DNA of 28,076 bases from CAZDBA01 sp964503615 (GTDB lineage: Bacteria > Planctomycetota > Planctomycetia > Pirellulales > Pirellulaceae): the NCBI GenBank assembly GCA_964503615.1, contig CAZDBA010000055.1:1-28076 (forward strand), given 5' to 3'. Within the stretch, counting starts at the first letter, position 1, and every line of letters begins with the position of its first letter. Shown in pieces: positions 15,368 to 22,586 of this stretch. The position numbers were made by a program, and so were the translations under genes. The notes below the pieces were generated by a model that saw only the letters and a list, made by a program, of their open reading frames with translations, had not been told where the DNA came from and ran no database searches.

Positions 15368-16930
15368 ATGAGCGACCAGCCGCTAGCGAATTCTGCGTGT
15401 GATCTTGGTGATTTTACCCCTCAGGGGATTTCTCTTAAATCGCTGCTGCCGCAATCCAAGTTTATTGGTGGAAAACCGTTTCAGGTTCGATCCTGTTGTG
15501 GAAGTTGGAAAGAAGTCGAGCAAGACGATTTGTACGTTGCCATCGTCGACGCCGAAAACGACGGACACGACTTTGCAGAACAGGCCATTAAGCGCGGTGC
15601 CACTGCGATCTTGACCGAAAGGCTCCTCGCGATTGACCGTCCCCAGTGCATTGTTGACGATTCTCGAATCGCGTACGGCACGATCTGCCAAGCCCTTGCT
15701 GGCCACCCTTCCCGCCAAGCCGCAACGATTGGTGTCTCGGGAACAGATGGCAAGACGGTTACCTCGCATTTGATTCACAGCGTGCTGCGTGAGGCAGGTA
15801 TTTCTGTGGGACTTGCCAGTTCAATTCAAACGGGCTGGAACGAATACGTAGATACGAACTCACCTGAGTCTTTGAACTCGCCCTCGCTCGCCTCGATGAT
15901 GGCAAAGATGGTAATGAACGACTGCACTCATGCAATCGTCGAAGCGCCTAACGAATCGCTGGCCCAACATGCTTTTAACGGAATCGAATTGGATGTTGCC
16001 GTACTCACCAATATTCGCCGCGATCATTTGACTCACCATACGACTCCTGAAAACTACCATCGAGTAAAGATGCGGATGTTGGAGTATCTCAAGCCAAACG
16101 GGCTTGCGGTTCTCAATGCGGACGATCCGACGACCTATAAACTGTTGGACGAAATCGAAGTGCCTGCGTTAACGATCGGTATTCATCAGGCGGCGGAGAT
16201 TAAAGCCAAAATGATCGACCGATTCCCAGGCGAGCAGACGTTCGCAATCCAGGCGGGTAATCAAACGGTTCCGGTTCGGACAACGATGATCGGGAAACAC
16301 CATATCTACAATTGTTTGACTGCCACTGCGGTCGCATTGGGCATGGGAATCGACTTGCCAACGATCGCGCGTGGCTTGGAGAAAGTTTCGTATGTACCTG
16401 GGCGAATGGAGCGAGTCGAATGTGGTCAGGATTTTGGGCTGTGGATCGATTCAGCTCATACGCCCAGTCAGCTTGCCACTGCCTTGCAAACAATACGCAG
16501 TGTGGTCGAAGGCAAAATCTGGTGTGTTGTCTCAACCTGTGATAACCAATCCCAGTTGCATCGTAAGCAAATGGGGCAAGTCGCCGAGCGGGCGGCCGAT
16601 GTTTCCATATTGACGCGTAGTGAATGCGTGCAAGCGGTCGACTACGAACCGATTCATCAGGTTGTCGACGGCTTTCAAAAAGCGGCTCGCCCCCAGATTA
16701 TCCCAAATCGTTTCAAGGCGATCCAATGGGCGCTATCGCAATGTGGCAAAAAGGACGCCGTGTTGGTTTCCGGAAGGGGGCAGGTGCCCTTTGCATTGCT
16801 GGGCGAGCAAGCTTGGCCCGTTACCGATCGAGATGTGTGCGAGGCTTGGTTGTATGACAACAATGCTCTAGCTGAGGACAATGGATTCGAGGGCCCCGAC
16901 ACCTTTAATATTGACGACTACCGTGAGTAG
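15368..16930 (+). CDS. Divergent Mur ligase (MurE-like, atypical)
   Basis: ATP-dependent amide ligase of the Mur family, 520 residues, close to MurE in domain order. The N-terminal UDP-binding-like domain is about 22-115. The central ATPase domain is about 118-340, with P-loop GVSGTDGKT at 122-130, T-N-I-R-R-D-H-L at 215-222 and a Lys at 234 in the carbamylated-Lys region. The C-terminal domain has VPGRMERV (343-350) and W-I-D-S-A-H-T-P (359-366), the counterpart of D-Y-A-H-T-P. It departs from canonical MurE: the D-N-P-R amino-acid-recognition motif is absent (L-T-R-S-E-C-V-Q-A there), the M-E-V-S-S-H-A motif reads V-E-A-P-N-E-S-L-A, and G-K-G-H-E reads S-G-R-G-Q-V-P. The added amino acid or even the substrate may therefore differ. 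The start at 15368 has a strong AAGGAGG. No other cell-wall gene is adjacent. Confidence 0.8.
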   Translation: MSDQPLANSACDLGDFTPQGISLKSLLPQSKFIGGKPFQVRSCCGSWKEVEQDDLYVAIVDAENDGHDFAEQAIKRGATAILTERLLAIDRPQCIVDDSRIAYGTICQALAGHPSRQAATIGVSGTDGKTVTSHLIHSVLREAGISVGLASSIQTGWNEYVDTNSPESLNSPSLASMMAKMVMNDCTHAIVEAPNESLAQHAFNGIELDVAVLTNIRRDHLTHHTTPENYHRVKMRMLEYLKPNGLAVLNADDPTTYKLLDEIEVPALTIGIHQAAEIKAKMIDRFPGEQTFAIQAGNQTVPVRTTMIGKHHIYNCLTATAVALGMGIDLPTIARGLEKVSYVPGRMERVECGQDFGLWIDSAHTPSQLATALQTIRSVVEGKIWCVVSTCDNQSQLHRKQMGQVAERAADVSILTRSECVQAVDYEPIHQVVDGFQKAARPQIIPNRFKAIQWALSQCGKKDAVLVSGRGQVPFALLGEQAWPVTDRDVCEAWLYDNNALAEDNGFEGPDTFNIDDYRE

Positions 16931-17027
16931 ATTCGCCGTAGTTCTTGCCTCATCTTGAATTCTCGCCTTTAAGTAATCATCATTGGCCAATAACTTTCTC
17001 CCCTTTGTCTTTGGCTGATCTGTTCTG

Positions 17028-17861
17028 ATGAAAAAGTTCTTCGCTTTGATTGCGTTCGCAATTTTTATGCTCTCGTATTTTGACCTTTGCAATATCGCTT
17101 GCGGGCAGGATTCTGAACGGGAAAACAACGGCTGGGTGTCGATGTTTAACGGAAAAGATCTCGAGGGCTGGACGCCAAAAATCAGAGGCTACGAGGTTGG
17201 TGAAAACTACGCGAACACGTTTCGGGTTGAAGATGGTGTTTTGAAAGTTAGCTATGATCAATACGAAGGCCCTTTTGAAAATCGGTTCGGCCATTTGTTT
17301 TACAACACGCCTTATTCCCATTACATCATGCGGATGGAATATCGGTTCGTCGGCCAGCAAGCAGAGGGAGGTCCTGGTTGGGCTTTGCGAAACAGCGGAA
17401 TTATGATCCATGGCCAAACACCCGAAACGATGACAATCGATCAAGATTTTCCCATCTCGATCGAGGTTCAATTATTGGGTGGCAATAGCGATGGCGAACA
17501 CCGTTCTACGTTGAATTTGTGCACGCCAGGTACCAACGTCGTGTGGAATGGCAAGCTTCACAAGGCGCATTGCCAACGATCTACGTCACAGACCTACGAT
17601 GGAGAAGGGTGGGTGCGGTGCGAAATCGAAGTTAGAGGTAACGATGTTATTCGGCATCGTGTCGAAGGCGAAACCGTGTTCGAGTACTCGAAACCACAAC
17701 TGGACAAACGAGACAGGTTATCAAAAGCGCTGATCCCTGAGTCCGGAGATCTGCAACTATCAGGTGGAACGATTTCTCTGCAATCAGAAAGCCACGGATG
17801 CGAGTTCCGAAATATCTACATTCGCGAGCTGGCACCTGCAACTGGAAACCCGACGCGTTAG
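17028..17861 (+). CDS. Exported DUF1080 (3-keto-disaccharide hydrolase-like) protein
   Basis: 277-residue exported protein of the DUF1080 family, a concanavalin-like fold that some members use to cleave 3-keto-glycosides. A signal segment spans residues 1-26 (F-A-L-I-A-F-A-I-F-M-L, cleavage after C-G-Q or earlier). The family opening G-W-V-S-M-F-N-G-K-D-L-E-G-W follows at about 35-48, and G-T-I-S-L-Q-S-E-S-H-G-C-E-F-R-N-I-Y-I near 245-263 is the family's closing strand motif. The middle keeps W-A-L-R-N-S-G-I-M-I-H and E-V-Q-L-L-G-G. The last residues (T-G-N-P-T-R and the TAG stop) are encoded inside dispersed repeat copy C, so the repeat supplies the C-terminus. It lies 97 bases after the Mur ligase on the same strand; co-transcription is possible but not evident. 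The 9959-terminating oxidoreductase is a candidate functional partner by family, not by operon. Confidence 0.9.
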   Translation: MKKFFALIAFAIFMLSYFDLCNIACGQDSERENNGWVSMFNGKDLEGWTPKIRGYEVGENYANTFRVEDGVLKVSYDQYEGPFENRFGHLFYNTPYSHYIMRMEYRFVGQQAEGGPGWALRNSGIMIHGQTPETMTIDQDFPISIEVQLLGGNSDGEHRSTLNLCTPGTNVVWNGKLHKAHCQRSTSQTYDGEGWVRCEIEVRGNDVIRHRVEGETVFEYSKPQLDKRDRLSKALIPESGDLQLSGGTISLQSESHGCEFRNIYIRELAPATGNPTR

Positions 17862-17869
17862 CAAGGAAG
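17843..17869 (+). repeat. Dispersed repeat copy C, overlapping a stop codon
   Basis: GGAAACCCGACGCGTTAGC followed by AAGGAAG. The TAG within it (17859-17861) is the stop codon of the DUF1080 gene, so the repeat encodes the last codons. Same family as 56-83, 9960-9986 and 22505-22526. Confidence 0.75.
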
Positions 17870-17904
17870 CAGCCCTGCAGAATTAACCATGCTACGTGAT
17901 TTGG

Positions 17905-17926
17905 CGATGCCTCGGCTCAGGCATCG
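17905..17926. terminator. Hairpin overlapping the acetyl-CoA synthetase stop codon
   Basis: A perfect 8-bp stem, CGATGCCT (17905-17912) and AGGCATCG (17919-17926), with a 6-base loop. The acs stop codon lies at 17917-17919, in the loop and the first base of the second arm. There is no U-run on either strand. It may serve as the 3'-end structure between the two convergent genes. Confidence 0.4.
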
Positions 17927-19878
17927 TCGTCGTTGCGAAGTTTTGCAAGCACCGAAAAATCTTCCAGCGTGCTTGTGTCACCAGAGGCTTCTTTCCCCGC
18001 CGCGATATCTCTCAGCAAGCGTCGCATGATTTTGCCGCTACGCGTCTTTGGCACTCCTTCGCAAAACCGAATGTCATCCGGTACCGCGAGCGCGCCGATC
18101 TCTTTTCGCACGTGCAATCGCAATTCATCACGCAGCTCTTCACTGGGCTCGGCGTCAGTCACGGTAATGAAAACACAGATCGCCTGCCCTTTCAGGTCGT
18201 GGGGACGGCCCACTGCGGCCGCTTCGGCAACCGCCGGATGTGACACCATCGCCGATTCGACTTCGATCGTACTCAAACGATGACCAGAAACGTTGATCAC
18301 GTCGTCGATGCGGCCCATGATCCAATAATAACCATCTGAATCAAGTCGGGCGTTGTCACCTGTCAGATAACTACCGGGCACCGTCGACCAATACTGATCG
18401 TTGAATCGCTCTTTGTCTCCCCAGATACCACGCAACATACCTGGCCAAGGCTTTGCAATGCACAACATGCCACCTTGGTTCTCGCCAACTGCTGTCAAAG
18501 TCTCATCGACGATCGAAGGGACGATTCCTGGTAGTGGTTTTGTACAGCTACCCGGTTTAGTAGCAGTCGCGCCCGGAATAGGGCTCATCATGATCCCTCC
18601 CGTTTCGGTTTGCCACCAGGTATCAACGATCGGACATTTCTCACCGCCGATTTTCTCGTGGTACCAAACCCATGTCTCCGGGTTGATCCCTTCACCGACA
18701 GTTCCTAGCAGACGCAGCGAGCTCAAATCGTGCATGTCCACATGTTCCTCGCCCCATTTTACAAAAGCGCGGATTGCGGTTGGAGCGGTGTACAGGATCG
18801 TAACCTTGTGGCGTTCTACGATGTCCCAGAAACGATTGGGAGCCGGGTGATTCGGGGCGCCCTCGTACATAAGCACTGTGGCACCATTGGCCATCGGTCC
18901 GTAGACGATATAGCTGTGCCCGGTAATCCAGCCGCAATCGGCGGTACACCAATAGACGTCTTCTGCCTTCCAGTCAAAGACCCATTGGAAAGTCTTCTTG
19001 GCCCAAAGGTTGTAGCCGGCCGTGGTGTGCAAGATCCCCTTGGGTTTGCCCGTGGATCCACTGGTATAAAGAATGAACAAGTCAGTTTCGCTGTCGAGCG
19101 GTTCAGCGGGACAATCTTCGGACGCTTGTTCAACCAATTCATGCCACCAGAAATCGCGTCCCTCGGTCATTTCGATCGAGTTCTCAACACGCTGCAGCAC
19201 GATACACTTTTCTACTGTCGGAGATTTCTTGAGCGCTTCGTCCACCGTCTGCTTGAGCGGAATCGTTTTTCCTCGACGGTGCAAGCCGTCACTGGTCAGT
19301 TGGAATTTTGCATTGGCGTCATTGTTCCGGTCGGCGATCGCTTCGGCTGAAAACCCAGCAAAGATCACTGAATGGACCGCACCAACTCTCGCACAGGCCA
19401 GCATGGCAATCGCGAGTTCAGGAGTCATCGGCATGTAGATCGAAACGACATCACCCTTTGTACAACCCAATCCTTTAAGAACGTTGGCGAACTTGCAAAC
19501 TTCGTAGTGCAGTTCTGAATAGGTTAACGTTCGCTGGTCGCCCGGTTCGCCTTCCCAAATAATCGCTTTGCGATCGCCGTTGCCCGCCGCAATGTTGGCG
19601 TCCAGGCAGTTGTAGGAAACGTTGGTCTTGCCGCCCACAAACCACTGAGCCACGTTGCCGTTCATCTCGTGAACGGTCTCAAACGGCTCGAACCAATGCA
19701 GTTCATCGCGAGCAACTTCTCCCCAAAATGTATCGGGATCATCTTTGGCCGCATCGTACATCAGCTGATACTGCTCCATCGACGATATGCCTGCTTTTGC
19801 GGAAAATTCGGCAGAGGGCGGGAAAAGCCGCTCCTCCTGCATCACATTGTCAATTTGTCCGCTGGTACCATCTGACAT
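17917..19878 (-). CDS. acs: Acetyl-CoA synthetase (AMP-forming)
   Basis: Converts acetate, ATP and CoA to acetyl-CoA, AMP and PPi in the cytoplasm; used for acetate assimilation. The product is 653 residues from the ATG at 19878, chosen because GGAG lies five bases upstream and the length matches the family (about 650). A TTG ten codons earlier is possible but poorer. The ANL-superfamily P-loop YTSGSTGKPKG is at 271-281. It is followed by T-V-G-E-G-I-N-P-E, the W-W-Q-T-E-T-G-G motif and the hinge Y-L-T-G-D. The catalytic, acetylation-prone Lys is about residue 616 in P-K-T-R-S-G-K-I-M-R-R. The N-terminal propionate/acetate-CoA ligase cap (W-F-V-G-G-K-T-N-V-S-Y-N) is complete. The gene is intact and convergent with the DUF1080 gene. 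Activity would be expected to be controlled by Lys acetylation, but no acetyltransferase or deacetylase gene is nearby. Confidence 0.95.
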   Translation of the reverse strand: MSDGTSGQIDNVMQEERLFPPSAEFSAKAGISSMEQYQLMYDAAKDDPDTFWGEVARDELHWFEPFETVHEMNGNVAQWFVGGKTNVSYNCLDANIAAGNGDRKAIIWEGEPGDQRTLTYSELHYEVCKFANVLKGLGCTKGDVVSIYMPMTPELAIAMLACARVGAVHSVIFAGFSAEAIADRNNDANAKFQLTSDGLHRRGKTIPLKQTVDEALKKSPTVEKCIVLQRVENSIEMTEGRDFWWHELVEQASEDCPAEPLDSETDLFILYTSGSTGKPKGILHTTAGYNLWAKKTFQWVFDWKAEDVYWCTADCGWITGHSYIVYGPMANGATVLMYEGAPNHPAPNRFWDIVERHKVTILYTAPTAIRAFVKWGEEHVDMHDLSSLRLLGTVGEGINPETWVWYHEKIGGEKCPIVDTWWQTETGGIMMSPIPGATATKPGSCTKPLPGIVPSIVDETLTAVGENQGGMLCIAKPWPGMLRGIWGDKERFNDQYWSTVPGSYLTGDNARLDSDGYYWIMGRIDDVINVSGHRLSTIEVESAMVSHPAVAEAAAVGRPHDLKGQAICVFITVTDAEPSEELRDELRLHVRKEIGALAVPDDIRFCEGVPKTRSGKIMRRLLRDIAAGKEASGDTSTLEDFSVLAKLRNDDDA

Positions 19879-20061
19879 GGTTTCTCCGAGAGTTTGGGTT
19901 CGTGGCAAGGGACGAGATTCTAATTTTCAAGTTTTCATGTGTCAACGAACGGCGTTTCTAAAACTAATAGCGAAAATTGATTTGACGCGACTTAACTCAA
20001 ACCTAGCTTTTAAAAGTTGCACAGTTACAACTCCAAATCTACTGAAAAAGACGAAGATCCA

Positions 20062-20205
20062 ATGTCGAAACCTGTCCTGATGGCCGTTATCTGCTTTTGC
20101 GCCTTTGCGATCCCAGTTGCAGGGGCCTTTATGTTCAACGGCCAAGAAGATTCGAGTAGTAGTTCCAAACGTGGGACGCTGATGTACTTTTACTCCAACT
20201 CATGA
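20062..20205 (+). CDS. Small single-pass membrane or secreted peptide (47 residues)
   Basis: Candidate small protein of unknown function. From the ATG at 20062 the product is M-S-K-P-V-L-M-A-V-I-C-F-C-A-F-A-I-P-V-A-G-A-F-M-F, a hydrophobic helix or signal peptide. A hydrophilic Ser-rich tail (N-G-Q-E-D-S-S-S-S-S-K-R-G) and Y-F-Y-S-N-S follow. An in-frame ATG 15 codons upstream would add a charged, unconvincing extension. It is divergent from acs. TTGACG at 19982-19987 is a possible -35 without a clear -10. The coherent hydrophobic segment and position support it, but no homologue is known to me. Confidence 0.45.
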   Translation: MSKPVLMAVICFCAFAIPVAGAFMFNGQEDSSSSSKRGTLMYFYSNS

Positions 20206-20449
20206 CCGTCTTGCTCACCTGCACTTAAATCAGCGGTCGCTGGTCTCAAATCTGATGGAATTCGTACAAAGATGGTCAACTGTTCATCGCAGCGAAGCCT
20301 CGCTTCCGAATACAAAATCCGATCTGTTCCTACCTTTATTTATGCGATAAAGGGAAAAGAGATTCGGAGAAAAGTTGGGGCGCAATCGAAAAGCTCATTG
20401 AAGAAAATGTGTCGTTAGTCACTAAGTTTATTCGGCGATCGCTCCCGCT

Positions 20450-22159
20450 ATGCAAAATTCTCAACAATTCGCTGAGCAGTTCATTCAAACTTCTCGTCGG
20501 TGCATTCTCTTTACCGATGCGGACAATCGTATAACCAAAGTGAATCCGCAATGCCTGGGGTGGCTGGATTGCAACGATACCGAGAAACCGATTGGGACCA
20601 AACTGGAAGATCTAGGTGCGAAGCCAAGTTTGCGTGCGCTGTTTGCTGCCGCAATGACCAAGCCTCCAACACGCGAAGCGATGACTTTTCAAAAAGAAGT
20701 CCCCGTTGACGTTGACGGAAATGCTGGAATGCTGAGTTTCCGTTGCACTCTTATCCTGGATGACAACGGTGATTCTTTAGGTTTTGCCTATGTGTTCTCA
20801 GTCGAGTCAATTCTGGAAGAGTCCGAGTTTGACAGGACGATGATCAACAACCTGATGCGTAACAGTCCAGACCTGATCTACTTTAAAGATCTCGAGTCTC
20901 GCTTCATCCGCATCAGCGATTCGATGCTGGAGAAACTTGAAATCGAATCGATGGAAGAAGCCGTAGGCAAAAGCGATTTTGATTTTTGGGGCGCCGAAAG
21001 CGCATCGGAATTTTATGAAACCGAGCAAGAGATTATTCGCACACGCCAACCGATCTCCGGAAAAACCGAGTCGGGCGTCAAGCCAAATGGCGAGGTCACG
21101 TGGACGCTGATGTCCAAGATGCCTCTGATTGACGAGAAAAATCAGGTTGTAGGTACCTTCGGAATCAACAAGGACATCACGCTACAAAAGCAGGTTGAAG
21201 CCGAGTTGGAAGAGACAAACCAAGAACTCGTTGTCGCATCACGCCAAGCGGGTATGGCCGAAATCGCCACCAATATTTTGCACAATGTTGGAAACGTATT
21301 GAACAGCATCAACGTTTCCATCTCGCAGGCGGATGAAATTACTCGACGCATGAAGCTCAAAAACCTTGCAAAAGTAGCAACGATGCTTGCCGAGAATGCG
21401 GAGGTTGAAAATTACCTTTGCGAAGATGAAAAAGGTAAACGCATCCCGGAGTACCTGGGGTTAATCGCTGAAGAAATCAGCAAAGAACAAGGGTGTGTTC
21501 TTGAGGAACTCGAATCGACCAAGCGGCATTTGGAGCACATCAAGGTGGTCGTATCGATGCAGCAGGAGTACGCAACTGCTAATCTTGTGATCGAAAATGT
21601 TGACTTAGCTGAAGTCGTTGAAGACGCGATACGAATGAGCAGTAGTTCACTTGAGCGGCACAAAATCAAATTGATACGTGAATTTAAGCCGGGCTTGATC
21701 GTCCCGCTCGACAAGCATCGTGTCATGCAGATTCTGGTTAACTTGGTCCGGAATGCCAAACAGGCAATGAAGACAGTCGAGAACAATGACAAGAAACTGG
21801 TAGTAAGTGTCGATCAGAATGAACCCGGTATGGTGACGATCTCAGTCAAAGACAATGGCATTGGGATCTCACCCGAGAACCTGACCAACTTGTTTAATCA
21901 CGGATTTACGACCAAGAAGAATGGTCATGGATTTGGATTGCACAGTGGAGCCAACTTTGCAAGGGAATTGGGCGGATCGCTAATCGCGACCAGCGAGGGC
22001 ATTGGCAAAGGAGCGACTTTCGCACTGTCAATTCCTTATGACCCAGAGTCGCCTGACCAAACGCCCTCTTCACGCCAATCGCTCATGGGGCTTACAGAAA
22101 TCCCTTATCCAAATGGAAATGCTTTCCAGAACCCACAAAGCGATGTAGCTGGGCATTGA
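20450..22159 (+). CDS. Soluble PAS-domain sensor histidine kinase (orphan)
   Basis: Two-component sensor kinase, 569 residues, with no transmembrane segment, so it senses something in the cytoplasm. A first PAS-like domain spans about 5-120 (I-L-F-T-D-A-D-N-R-I-T-K-V-N-P). A second PAS domain with PAC motif spans about 128-250 (S-P-D-L-I-Y-F-K-D, ending G-T-F-G-I-N-K-D-I-T-L-Q-K). A coiled linker leads to a variant dimerisation/phospho-acceptor motif with His278 in A-T-N-I-L-H-N-V-G-N-V-L-N-S. The HATPase domain follows: N-box L-V-N-L-V-R-N-A-K-Q-A-M (Asn435), G1 DNGIGI (468-473), G2 GHGFGLH (492-498). The C-terminal 40 residues are Ser/Pro-rich. No response regulator is adjacent, so the partner is unknown. 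It lies 244 bases after the small peptide gene; that interval shows nothing I can name. Confidence 0.9.
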   Translation: MQNSQQFAEQFIQTSRRCILFTDADNRITKVNPQCLGWLDCNDTEKPIGTKLEDLGAKPSLRALFAAAMTKPPTREAMTFQKEVPVDVDGNAGMLSFRCTLILDDNGDSLGFAYVFSVESILEESEFDRTMINNLMRNSPDLIYFKDLESRFIRISDSMLEKLEIESMEEAVGKSDFDFWGAESASEFYETEQEIIRTRQPISGKTESGVKPNGEVTWTLMSKMPLIDEKNQVVGTFGINKDITLQKQVEAELEETNQELVVASRQAGMAEIATNILHNVGNVLNSINVSISQADEITRRMKLKNLAKVATMLAENAEVENYLCEDEKGKRIPEYLGLIAEEISKEQGCVLEELESTKRHLEHIKVVVSMQQEYATANLVIENVDLAEVVEDAIRMSSSSLERHKIKLIREFKPGLIVPLDKHRVMQILVNLVRNAKQAMKTVENNDKKLVVSVDQNEPGMVTISVKDNGIGISPENLTNLFNHGFTTKKNGHGFGLHSGANFARELGGSLIATSEGIGKGATFALSIPYDPESPDQTPSSRQSLMGLTEIPYPNGNAFQNPQSDVAGH

Positions 22160-22586
22160 AGCCGGACATGACAAACAGGCGGTCATGAAATGACGCTAAT
22201 AAACGCGAAGCATTGCCGTGAGCGTTTCGCTATGAATTCAATGCATCGAAAACAAAAGGCTATCGCGAAAAGATCATGATGCAAAAGCAGATAATTGCGG
22301 AGACTGCGATAAAGTCTGCAGATGGCAAACGGGTCTCGGCAATTTTGCAACTACAGTTTTTCATGGATGGCATAGAGAAGATTCTTACAAGATAAGGGAT
22401 GGTCCATTCAAAGCTTACTGCATCGAAGGAGCCAACCTTCAGTAATTCAGTTCTGGTTTTCAAAATGATGGTTCTTGTCAACATGTTGAACTTTCGAAAC
22501 GCAATTGGAAACCCAACGCGTTAGCCACGTTAGCAGCTCGGGTGTCCTTGCTTACGCTGCGGGTTACCTATAAAGACCCTATCACG
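22160..22586. other. Convergent intergenic region with dispersed repeat copy D
   Basis: No supportable gene in these 427 bases; a 74-codon minus-strand frame (22260-22484) lacks family features. A small hairpin CATGAC/GTCATG (22167-22187) lies just after the kinase stop and could end its transcript. Dispersed repeat copy D is at 22505-22526, followed by an additional stretch up to about 22567 (GCTCGGGTGTCC, GCTGCGGGTTACC) that looks like more repeat-derived DNA. Confidence 0.5.
22505..22526 (+). repeat. Dispersed repeat copy D (one change in core)
   Basis: GGAAACCCAACGCGTTAGC, preceded by TT, matches copies A-C except A for G in the middle. Located between the converging kinase and DUF1559 genes. 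Confidence 0.65.

Noticed and set aside
19879..19908. Longer acetyl-CoA synthetase start (TTG)
   Set aside because: The ATG at 19878 has GGAG five bases upstream and gives the expected family length.
22260..22484. 74-codon minus-strand frame between the kinase and DUF1559 genes
   Set aside because: No domain, no ribosome binding site, and it is flanked by repeat-derived DNA; it looks like a chance frame.
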